From assembly GCA_019311105.1 (NCBI GenBank), contig JAFDDA010000014.1, positions 1 to 64,000 of the forward strand: a stretch of DNA of 64,000 nt, in the 5' to 3' direction. Below are positions 56,979 to 64,000 of the stretch, piece after piece. The position numbers were made by a program, and so were the translations under genes. A model generated the notes under the pieces. That model did no database searches, had not been told where the DNA came from, and worked only from the letters and a program-made list of their open reading frames with translations. This stretch comes from Deltaproteobacteria bacterium (GTDB lineage Bacteria; Myxococcota_A; UBA9160; JAFDDA01). Each line of letters begins with the position of its first letter. The stretch's first letter is position 1.

Positions 56979-58045
56979 TTCTCTCCGCGCGGTCGCCGCC
57001 GCGCTCGGGGGTGGGCCTTGTCGTAGACGTCGAGCAATCGCTCGGCCGAGACCCCGGTGTACTTCTGCGTGGTGGAGAGGCTCGCGTGACCCAGGAGCTC
57101 CTGGATCTCGCGCAGGTCCGCCCCCATGTCGAGCAGATGGGTAGCGTAGCTGTGGCGCAAGCGGTGGGGATGGATGCGCCCCGCCACCCCGGCCCGACGG
57201 GCCCGACGTGCAAGGGTGCGGCGCACGTCCCGAGCCGAGAGCCGCCCCAGCTCGCCATCCGACCGCGGGCGCAGCGATGTGAAGAGCGGCTCCGCCAGGA
57301 AGCCCGGGCGCTTGCGCAGCGCGAGCCAGGCTTCGAGCGCCTCGCGTGCGGCGCCCGCCAGCGGCACGACCCGCTCCTTGTCGCCCTTGCCCCAGACTCG
57401 GACGTCGCCGCGGCGCAGATCGAGGTCGCGCACGTCGAGGGAAACCAGCTCCCCTACACGCAGGCCCGCGCCATAGAGCAGCTCCACCATTGCCCGGTCG
57501 CGCAGGCGTGAGGCTTCGCTAGTGCGGGGGCGCGCGGTCTCGCGCTCGGGCGCGTCGGCCTCGGCCAGGGCTTCGCAGTCATCGACCGGGATGGGCTTCG
57601 GGAGCCGCCGAGGAGTGCGCGGCGAGGCGATGCCGAGAGTCGGGTCGGCCTTGCAGAAACCCTCTCGGGCCAGGAAGCGATAGAAGGTGCGCAGCGAAGC
57701 GAGCTTGCGCGCGACCGTCGAGGCTTCGAGGCGGCCCTGAAGCTCGGCCAGCCAGCGGTAGAGATCCGCCGCATCGGCCTTGCCCGGCTCGGCGCCCAGG
57801 AATGCCCCGAACGCTCGGGCGTCGGACAGGTAGGCGCGCCGGGTCTCAGGCGAAGCGCCGCGCTCCGCCGACAGATAGGCATCGAACTCCCGCACAGCCT
57901 TTTCGAAGGGGTTCGCGCGGCTCGGGCTCTCGCGGTCGGCCTTCCCATGTGCGCGGTCCGGGCTCTCGCGGTCGGCCTTCCCATTCGTACGGTCCGGCTT
58001 CTGGCGGTTGGCCTTCGCGTTCGGGCGGCTCGCGCGCCGGGTCAC
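56975..58045 (-). CDS. xerC: Tyrosine recombinase XerC
   Basis: 356 aa from GTG 58045, overlapping the trmFO stop (GTGA). The N-terminal SAM-like core-binding domain ([34 protein letters not shown]) and the catalytic domain with the RKHRHY set: [15 protein letters not shown] (Arg), [11 protein letters not shown] (Lys), [14 protein letters not shown] (His, Arg), [15 protein letters not shown] (His, Tyr). It resolves chromosome dimers at dif with XerD. The first about 45 residues are a 12-aa repeat ([12 protein letters not shown]) not usual in XerC. Confidence 0.93.
   Translation of the reverse strand: MTRRASRPNAKANRQKPDRTNGKADRESPDRAHGKADRESPSRANPFEKAVREFDAYLSAERGASPETRRAYLSDARAFGAFLGAEPGKADAADLYRWLAELQGRLEASTVARKLASLRTFYRFLAREGFCKADPTLGIASPRTPRRLPKPIPVDDCEALAEADAPERETARPRTSEASRLRDRAMVELLYGAGLRVGELVSLDVRDLDLRRGDVRVWGKGDKERVVPLAGAAREALEAWLALRKRPGFLAEPLFTSLRPRSDGELGRLSARDVRRTLARRARRAGVAGRIHPHRLRHSYATHLLDMGADLREIQELLGHASLSTTQKYTGVSAERLLDVYDKAHPRARRRPRGEK
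57918..58025. repeat. In-frame 36-bp repeats in the xerC 5' end
   Basis: CGGGCTCTCGCGGTCGGCCTTCCCAT-like units start at 57924, 57960 and 57996 (36-bp period; the third is degenerate). They encode three 12-residue charged units at the N-terminus of XerC. Confidence 0.85.
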
Positions 58046-59382
58046 GCCGCGCCTCGGAGCCGCTCGACCGCCACGCGGTAGGGCTCGAGGGCCGCGAGCC
58101 CGCGTTCGGACTGGAGCTGGTTCCGCTCGCGCTTCTTCGTCCCGCGCGGCACGCCCTCCAAGGGCGGGAACAAGCCGAAGTTGACGTTCATCGGCTGGAA
58201 GTCCTTCGGACGCGCATTGCGGAGGTGATGCAACAACGCGCCGTGAGCCGTGGTGACGTCGGGCTCCGGCCGTTCCTCCCCGCGCAGGGCACAGGCGGCG
58301 TGCAAGCCCGCGAGGAAACCGAGCGCTGCCGACTCCACGTAGCCCTCGACCCCGGCGATCTGCCCCGCCACGTACAAGCCCGGCCGCGCCTTGAGCTGCA
58401 GGTCCGGGAGGAGCTGCCGAGGCGCATTCAGGTAGGTGTTGCGATGCACGGACCCGAAGCGGGCGAAGACCGCCTTCTCGAGGCCCGGGAGCGTTCGCAG
58501 CACGCGCTTCTGCTCGCCCACCCGGAGCTTCGTCTGAAAACCGACGAGGTTGTAGAGGACCCCGCGCTTGTCCTCTTGGCGCAGCTGCACGACGGCGTGG
58601 GGCCGCTCGCCCGTGCGCGGGTCGACGAGACCGATGGGTTTCATCGGGCCGAACGAGAGCGTCTTCGGCCCCCGGCGCGCCATTTCCTCCACCGGCAGGC
58701 AGCCCTCGAAGTAGAGCTTCGCCTCGAAGGGGTGGAGCGGCACCGTGTCGGCGCCGACGAGCGCGTCGACGAAGGCGCCGTAGGCCGCGCGATCGAGGGG
58801 CAGGTTCAGATAGTCGCCCTCGCCGTCCTCCCAACGCGACGCCCGGAAGGCGACGTCGTGGTCGATGGAATCCGCATAGACGATGGGCGAGATGGCGTCA
58901 TAGAAGTAGAGGTGCTCCTCGCCGAGCCGGGCTTGCAGGTCGGACGCGAGTTCCGGGTCGGTCAGCGGCCCGGTGGCGAGCACCACCGTGCCTTCCTCGG
59001 GGATCCGCGGCACCCGCTCGCGTCGGATCTCGATTTCGGGGTGCGCTTCGACGACTTCGGTGATGCGGCGCGCGAAGGCGTGACGATCGACGGCCAGGGC
59101 GCCACCCGCGGGCACGGCCGTCTCATCGGCGGCCTCGATCACGAGGGACCCGAGGCGTCGCATCTCCTCCTTCAGGAGCCCCACGGCGTTGCCCAGCCCG
59201 GCCCCGCGCAGGGAGTTGCTGCACACGAGCTCGGCCAGGTCTTGCGACTCGTGGGCCGGCGAGAACTGCACGGGCTTCATCTCGTAGAGGGTGACGGGCA
59301 CGCCGCAGCGGGCTGCCTGGAGGGCGGCTTCGCAGCCGGCCAGACCACCTCCCACCACCACGAGCCGGGCCGAATCCGTCAT
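58042..59382 (-). CDS. trmFO: tRNA uridine-54 C5-methyltransferase TrmFO (folate/FAD)
   Basis: 446 aa. FAD site [41 protein letters not shown], the Cys-containing [10 protein letters not shown], and C-terminal [20 protein letters not shown]...[10 protein letters not shown]. It makes m5U54 in the tRNA T loop with methylenetetrahydrofolate as carbon donor. The start ATG overlaps the dprA stop (ATGA); the track start at 60327 is a shadow. Confidence 0.95.
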   Translation of the reverse strand: MTDSARLVVVGGGLAGCEAALQAARCGVPVTLYEMKPVQFSPAHESQDLAELVCSNSLRGAGLGNAVGLLKEEMRRLGSLVIEAADETAVPAGGALAVDRHAFARRITEVVEAHPEIEIRRERVPRIPEEGTVVLATGPLTDPELASDLQARLGEEHLYFYDAISPIVYADSIDHDVAFRASRWEDGEGDYLNLPLDRAAYGAFVDALVGADTVPLHPFEAKLYFEGCLPVEEMARRGPKTLSFGPMKPIGLVDPRTGERPHAVVQLRQEDKRGVLYNLVGFQTKLRVGEQKRVLRTLPGLEKAVFARFGSVHRNTYLNAPRQLLPDLQLKARPGLYVAGQIAGVEGYVESAALGFLAGLHAACALRGEERPEPDVTTAHGALLHHLRNARPKDFQPMNVNFGLFPPLEGVPRGTKKRERNQLQSERGLAALEPYRVAVERLRGAA

Positions 59383-60512
59383 GGCGCGGAGGATAGCCCA
59401 CGGCCCGGTGCAGCCCGGACGACGCGGAGACGCCCGTCGCGGTCTTCGACGACTCGGCCGTCGAGTTCGAGGGGCAGGATCGCGACGGCCAGGGCACCGG
59501 GGTCGAGAACCAGACGCCGACCGAGTTCGTCCCGCGTGCAAGCCCCGTGGTGGAGGGCGGCCAGGATGCGGCCCGCGTCGCCCGCCGTCCCTTCCTCCCG
59601 CGACGGCTCGGGCGCGTCCGCTTCGACGCGAGCCTCGACCCCGATGACCGAAAGCACATCCGCCGCCTCCATGGCTGGCGCGGCACCGTCGCGCAGAAGC
59701 CCGTTGGTTCCTTCGCTGGTGGGCGCCGTCACGGGCCCGGGCACGGCGAGAACGTCGATGCCTTGATCGAGGGCATGGCGGGCGGTCACGAGCGAGCCGC
59801 TGCGTGCTCGCGCCTCGACCACCACCACCGCGCGGGAGACGCCGCTGATCAGCCGGTTGCGCAGCGGGAAGTGCGCCTTCAGTGGCGGTGTGCCCGGCGG
59901 CAACTCGCTCACGACGGCGCCCTGCGACGCGATCCGATCGGCCAGGCCACGGTGGCCAGCCGGGTAGACCTGATCGGGCCCGCAGGCCTGGAACGCCACG
60001 GTCCGCCCACCCGCGTCGAGCGCGGCGATGTGGGCCACGGCGTCGATCCCTCGGGCCAGACCCGAAGCCACGACGACGCCCGCCCGCGCGAGGTCGCCCG
60101 AGATGCGGCGCGCCATCTCCTTCCCATAGGCCGTCGCGGCGCGCGCGCCGACGATGGCGACGCAGGGCACCTGGAGCGCACTCGCGTCCCCGCGGACGGC
60201 AAGCACCGGCGCTGCATCCACGAAGCGTCGCAGCTGCGGTGGGTAGACAGGGGAAACCCACGGCACGAGCCGTGCCCCACTTTGCGCGAGCGAACCCAGC
60301 GCCGCATCGAGGTCGGTGGGTGTGCACGGGAGGCCTCGCGCCAGCGCCAGGAGCGGCTCCGGATCGGGGTCCTCGCGGAGGGCGGCGATGGCCTCCATCG
60401 GGCGGAGCGCGAGGCGGCGCTGCACCCCGAGCCAGAGACGCAGGGCGGCGTGATCGGCCGGAACCCTCGGGTCGAGGACACCGGGCAGCGGAACATCGGA
60501 AGGGGAAAGCAA
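59379..60512 (-). CDS. dprA: DNA processing protein DprA
   Basis: About 370 aa. An N-terminal helical domain ([22 protein letters not shown]) is followed by the Rossmann core: [70 protein letters not shown] and [20 protein letters not shown], then a C-terminal winged-helix-like tail. It loads RecA on incoming ssDNA in transformation. The start is unclear: the outermost candidate is a TTG at 60512 just after the terminator, and the track start (60731) would cross it. No competence pilus ATPase is in the window. Confidence 0.88.
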   Translation of the reverse strand: MLSPSDVPLPGVLDPRVPADHAALRLWLGVQRRLALRPMEAIAALREDPDPEPLLALARGLPCTPTDLDAALGSLAQSGARLVPWVSPVYPPQLRRFVDAAPVLAVRGDASALQVPCVAIVGARAATAYGKEMARRISGDLARAGVVVASGLARGIDAVAHIAALDAGGRTVAFQACGPDQVYPAGHRGLADRIASQGAVVSELPPGTPPLKAHFPLRNRLISGVSRAVVVVEARARSGSLVTARHALDQGIDVLAVPGPVTAPTSEGTNGLLRDGAAPAMEAADVLSVIGVEARVEADAPEPSREEGTAGDAGRILAALHHGACTRDELGRRLVLDPGALAVAILPLELDGRVVEDRDGRLRVVRAAPGRGLSSAP

Positions 60513-60542
60513 AAGGCGGCTCCCCGGGACCGGGGAGCCGCC
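60511..60542 (-). terminator. Intrinsic terminator downstream of the LysM gene
   Basis: GGCGGCTCCCCG-loop-CGGGGAGCCGCC, a perfect 12-bp stem with a 4-nt loop, followed on the minus strand by TTTTGCTTT. It lies 32 nt after the LysM gene stop and should separate it from the dprA operon. Confidence 0.85.
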
Positions 60543-60574
60543 TTCATAGCAAAGGTCGGCGGGTCGGCGAGCCC

Positions 60575-62074
60575 CTAGCGGGGGTCGTAGCCGTCGAGCA
60601 ACGTATCCACCGACAGACGCGGCAGGTTCCAGCTCTCCAGGAGGTCGGGCATCTCGATCTCCGACGGGCGGGGCACCGCCTTGGCGAGGTGCTTGATGCG
60701 CGGCAGGATGAACAGGCCGCCCTCCGGCCACTCGACCGACGGGCCGTTCACCGTGCGGAAGCGATCGCCGTGCCAGATCTCGGTCTTCGACTTACGCACG
60801 TAAGCCATGGCCGTGGTCGGCTCGGTCGAGAGCACGATCATCTGGGCCACCACTTCGTGGGGGATCTCGATGTCGGGCTCGCGGCCATACCACTCGGGCT
60901 TCCAGTTCAGGGAGACGGGCCGGTAGATCTCGAGCGAGCTGCCGACCTCGAGGCCGTCCTCGCTGCCGCGGTTCAGCACGACGACATCGCCGTTGGCGTT
61001 GTACTTCGACTCGACCAACACGTCGGCCAGCTGGCCTTCCACGCCGACCGGGCTGCCCTTGATCTCGATCTGGCCGGGCGCCTCTTCGCGGGGCTTCAGG
61101 TACGCACCGGGCACGAAGTCGGCGTACGCCATCCGGACCTGGGCCCTCGCCGACTCCTCGTACACCTCGAGCACCTCGAGCCAGCCGAGGATCTCGGTGT
61201 GGTGGCCGATCACGCGGTGAATGCCGAACAGACCCTGGGCGCTCGGGTCACGGATCTGCTGGGTCGTCCGAAAGACCGTGAACTCATCGCCGACGGCCGT
61301 GTCCTCGTCGCCCAGGTCCACGAACACGACATCGCCCTGACTGAGGTGGACCGCCTCTTCGATCGTGCCGGCGATCTGCGCGTAGCCCTTGAGCTCCTTC
61401 TTGCGGACGACGCCGACCGTGGCGAACTCGGCATAGTGGAAGTACTGCTTGGGCGCGCTCGGCATCACGACCGAAGGCGCGTCCTCTGCCATGGCGGCGG
61501 GCCCGGACTCTTCGCCCTCGGCGTCGCGGGCGGCCAGCAGCGCTGCGGCCTCCGCGTCGGTCACCTTGCGCATCTCCGTGGCGCTGACCCAGATCTTGTC
61601 ACCCGGCAGGATGAGGTGCGGGTTCTCGATGTCCTCGTTGTCCTTCCAGACCGAGGGCCAGATCCAGGGCGTGCCGAGGTAGAGGTCGGAGATGTCCCAG
61701 AGCGTGTCGCCCTTCTCGACCACATGGACCGTGCCGGCCGGGTCGAAGGGCGGGCGCACCTTCTCGGGGCTCGACGTCTCCGCCAGGTCGGACATCTCGG
61801 ACGGGTCGGCGTCCGCCACCGCGTCCGCACTTGCGAGCTCCGGCGCGGGAATCTCGGGCAGGGCCATCGGCACACCGGCGTCGTCCACGACGGCAGCCGC
61901 AGTCTCGGACGCGGCCGCGGGCCAGGGCCCCTCGAGCGGACTCGCCGCCTCGAGCGGCTCCCAGGGAGACGGAATCTTCGGCACCGAATCAGGTGCCGGC
62001 ATATCGCGCGTGTTTTCCGCCGTTGCGCCGCTGGCCGCGAAGGCCAAAGCGAAGGCGAGGATCCAGGACTTCAT
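60575..62074 (-). CDS. Exported LysM-domain protein with extended C-terminal region
   Basis: 499 aa. Signal peptide MKSWILAFALAFAASGATA, an Ala/Pro-rich spacer, one LysM (VHVVEKGDTLWDISDLYLGTPWIWPSVWKDNEDIENPHLILPGDKIWV), then about 320 residues of repeated beta-rich units (GTIEEAVHLSQGDVVFVDLGDEDTAVGDEFTVFR; GSPVGVEGQLADVLVESKYNANGDVVVLNRGSEDGLEVGSSLEIYR). It probably binds peptidoglycan. In the deltaproteobacterial genomes I know, LysM proteins of this size often precede dprA. It is insulated from dprA here by a strong terminator. Confidence 0.85.
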   Translation of the reverse strand: MKSWILAFALAFAASGATAENTRDMPAPDSVPKIPSPWEPLEAASPLEGPWPAAASETAAAVVDDAGVPMALPEIPAPELASADAVADADPSEMSDLAETSSPEKVRPPFDPAGTVHVVEKGDTLWDISDLYLGTPWIWPSVWKDNEDIENPHLILPGDKIWVSATEMRKVTDAEAAALLAARDAEGEESGPAAMAEDAPSVVMPSAPKQYFHYAEFATVGVVRKKELKGYAQIAGTIEEAVHLSQGDVVFVDLGDEDTAVGDEFTVFRTTQQIRDPSAQGLFGIHRVIGHHTEILGWLEVLEVYEESARAQVRMAYADFVPGAYLKPREEAPGQIEIKGSPVGVEGQLADVLVESKYNANGDVVVLNRGSEDGLEVGSSLEIYRPVSLNWKPEWYGREPDIEIPHEVVAQMIVLSTEPTTAMAYVRKSKTEIWHGDRFRTVNGPSVEWPEGGLFILPRIKHLAKAVPRPSEIEMPDLLESWNLPRLSVDTLLDGYDPR

Positions 62075-62262
62075 GCTCCCCCTCCAGGCAAAGATGCGAA
62101 CGCACGACCCGATCCACCGGGTGGGCGTCGCCCCCGGTCTTCCATCGGCAAGCCGCTGATTTCCCTTGAATTCTGGGTCGCGGGCCGGCGCCAGCCCCGG
62201 CGCGATCCGGCCCCGAGCCGGCCACCCGGCGGGGAGATCCCCGCGGGGATGCCCGAGGCGGT

Positions 62263-64000
62263 TCAGCCCTCGAGCTCGCTCAGCATGGAGCGCAGGTCAG
62301 CAGCCCAGGCGGGCTCCTTGGCCCCGGGCCGGCCCTCCAGGGCCTGCTCGAGATCCTCGAGAGCCCGCTCGAGGGTGGTGCGCGCCTTGTCGTTCTCGCC
62401 GTTGGCCTGGTAGGCGAGCGCCAGGTGATGGCGGACGAGCCCGAAGCTCGGGTTCCGCGTGTCGAACCCTTCGTCGGCCTCCTGCAGGTAGCCGATCGCC
62501 GCCGACGGGATCCCCTTCTTGTAGAGAACCCAGCCGAGGGTGTCGGCGGTGTTGGGGTTGTCGGGGAGCATCGCCTTGGCCTCCTGGGCCAGGTCGAGGG
62601 CCCGGTCCAGGTTTTCGCCGCGCTCGGCCAGCATGTAGGCCAGGTTGTTCTTGGCGGGCGCGAGCTCGGGGTCGATGGCGATGGCGCGCTCGTAGGATTC
62701 ACTCGCCTTGTCGGATTCGCCGCGCAGCTCGTAGAGCGTCCCGACGATCAGCTGCAGGGGCGCCGAGTCGGGCCGCGCCGCCACGGCCTTCTCGTAGGTG
62801 GTGAGCATGTCGCTCGTCCGGCCCGTGGCCTGGAAGTAGCGGGCGAGGGTCTCGTAGAAGCGGAGCTCGTTCGGGTTGAGATCGATGGCGCGCCGCAGCT
62901 TCTTCTCGGCCTCGCGGCGATCGCCCGACAGGAGCGCGGCCAGGCCTGCGAGGTGCACGAGGTCGGGATTGTCCGGGTCGGCCTCGAGAGCCGCCCCGAT
63001 GCGCGCCGACGAGTTCTCGAGGCGCCCCTCGCGCTGGTCGAGTTCGAGTGCCGCACGCAGCAGGTCCGCGTTGTCCGGGCGCTGCTCGAGCGCGCGCTCG
63101 AAGAAGCTGCGCGCCAGCTGGTCGTTGCCCTCGAAGCGATGGATCCGCCCGATGGCGTAGAGCACCTCGGCGTTGCGCCGCTCCGGGGGGATCCGCTGAA
63201 GCTCGGCCAGCCCCTCGTCGAACTTGCGCTGGCGCACCAACGACTGGGCGACCAGGATGCGCAGGCCGTCGTCGCCGACGTTCTCGCTGAGGAAGCGGCG
63301 GCCCTCTTCGACGGCGGCTTCGTTCTCGCCGAGTGCCGACTGCACCCGCGCGAGCATCTTGCGCGCCTCGAGCAGCCCCGCGTCGGCCTCGAGCGCGCGC
63401 TGGAGTTCCGAACGCGCGGCCAGGTGGTCGCCGCGCAGGTACAGGGCAGAGCCGAGCATCAGATGCGCCTGGGCCCAGCCCGTGCGCAGGTCCATCACGC
63501 GCCGGAGGTCGCCGATGGCGGCGTCGAGTTCGCCGTCGGCGAGTTGGACCTTCGCGCGAACGAAGAGACCCTCGGCGCTCGAGCTGTCCTCGGCCAGGAT
63601 GGCGTCGACGATGGCGCGACCCTGGGCGATGAGGTCGCGCTTGCCCTCGAGGCTCCCGATGTCCACGAGCAACTCGGCCTTGCGCAGGCGTGCCGCCACC
63701 GAGGTCTTGTCGATGGCGAGGGCCGCTTCCGCCGCCTCCAGGGCGCCGTCGCGGTCGCCCTGGCGCCCGCGATACAGGGAGAGAATCAGCTGGGGCTGCA
63801 CATCGTCGGGGCGCGCGCGCGTGGCCGCCTGGATCATCTCGTCGGCTTCTTCGCCTCGGTCCTGGGAGCGGTAGAAGCGCGCCAGGAGATAGATGAGCTG
63901 GAGGTCGTCGGGCCGCTCCTCGATCCCGTCGCGCAGCACCTGCTCGGCTTCCATGACGCGCTCCAGGCGGTAGTAGAAGCTCGCGAGCGTCCGGTAGGCG
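62263..64000 (-). CDS. TPR-repeat protein (partial; N-terminus beyond the window)
   Basis: The frame is open to position 64000 although the track starts it at 63954. At least 14 TPR units fill the visible about 578 residues (YRTLASFYYRLERVMEAEQVLRDGIEERPDD; LIYLLARFYRSQDRGEEADEMIQAATRARPDD; NNLAYMLAERGENLDRALDLAQEAKAMLPDNPNTADTLGWVLYKKG). The pattern resembles PEP-CTERM-system/PrsT-type TPR lipoproteins of exopolysaccharide loci, but the signal peptide cannot be seen. The 188-nt gap before the LysM gene shows no clear signals. Confidence 0.85.
   Translation of the reverse strand, partial: AYRTLASFYYRLERVMEAEQVLRDGIEERPDDLQLIYLLARFYRSQDRGEEADEMIQAATRARPDDVQPQLILSLYRGRQGDRDGALEAAEAALAIDKTSVAARLRKAELLVDIGSLEGKRDLIAQGRAIVDAILAEDSSSAEGLFVRAKVQLADGELDAAIGDLRRVMDLRTGWAQAHLMLGSALYLRGDHLAARSELQRALEADAGLLEARKMLARVQSALGENEAAVEEGRRFLSENVGDDGLRILVAQSLVRQRKFDEGLAELQRIPPERRNAEVLYAIGRIHRFEGNDQLARSFFERALEQRPDNADLLRAALELDQREGRLENSSARIGAALEADPDNPDLVHLAGLAALLSGDRREAEKKLRRAIDLNPNELRFYETLARYFQATGRTSDMLTTYEKAVAARPDSAPLQLIVGTLYELRGESDKASESYERAIAIDPELAPAKNNLAYMLAERGENLDRALDLAQEAKAMLPDNPNTADTLGWVLYKKGIPSAAIGYLQEADEGFDTRNPSFGLVRHHLALAYQANGENDKARTTLERALEDLEQALEGRPGAKEPAWAADLRSMLSELEG

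Overview
The window is a chromosomal segment from a high-GC, Gram-negative bacterium, and I infer a deltaproteobacterial lineage in the broad sense (Myxococcota, Desulfobacterota or Binatota-like). The evidence is predicted lipoproteins and periplasmic proteins, type IV pilins and PilD, a DUF1329/YCF48 pair, a ferredoxin-dependent 2-oxoglutarate oxidoreductase beside sucCD and mdh, and gene orders I associate with those groups (recO-glyS-ppdK; dprA-trmFO-xerC-hslV-hslU-argB-argF). The phylum is inference. Most genes are on the minus strand, tightly packed, often with ATGA, GTGA, TTGA or TGATG start/stop overlaps. Most ORF-track lines are shadow frames of these genes.

Layout. 1-2.1 kb: 5' part of a sulfatase-TPR lipoprotein. 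2.1-7.1 kb: surface/pilus block (pilD, a two-gene ABC exporter, a periplasmic helical-repeat protein, two paralogous pilins; the upstream pilin has a consensus sigma-54 promoter). 7.4-10.7 kb (+): long fused membrane/spermidine-synthase-like/repeat protein. 10.9-14.0 kb: tRNA-Glu(CUC), a DEDDh exonuclease, a RIO-like kinase, a 58-aa protein and two ECF sigma factors. 14.5-23.0 kb: lipoprotein, ppdK, glyS, methyltransferase, recO, an HTH membrane protein and a TPR lipoprotein. 23.2-26.0 kb (+): korAB. 26-31 kb: a GT-C-like membrane protein and a coupled glycan cluster (GT2, heparinase-like, flippase-like). 31-34.2 kb: sucD, sucC and mdh. 34.3-38.3 kb: ferredoxin-glpB-glpA and a LysM protein. 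38.3-44.7 kb: aspS, a REC-GAF-GGDEF cyclase, YCF48 and DUF1329. 45-52 kb: UbiB/ABC1 protein, argG, PAS protein, lidless Hsp70 and J-domain TPR protein. 52-64 kb: argF, argB, REC-GAF, hslU, hslV, xerC, trmFO, dprA, LysM protein and a partial TPR protein.

Themes. (1) ppdK, korA and sucC each carry an out-of-frame internal deletion (about 61, 103 and 17 nt) exactly in conserved protein regions, while neighbouring genes are intact. A shared assembly error looks likelier than gene decay, but this must be checked against reads. (2) sucC and mdh have near-identical 5' leaders with two small hairpins whose stems differ by compensatory changes, which suggests a selected RNA element or a structured repeat. 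(3) Short tandem duplications of 32-36 bp recur at gene edges (pilD 3' end, glpB/ferredoxin junction, argB start, xerC N-terminus, upstream of tRNA-Glu, and at 19.3 kb). (4) Two intergenic islands (19.07-19.52 and 46.6-46.87 kb) are dense in inverted repeats. I saw no CRISPR array, prophage, transposase or restriction system.
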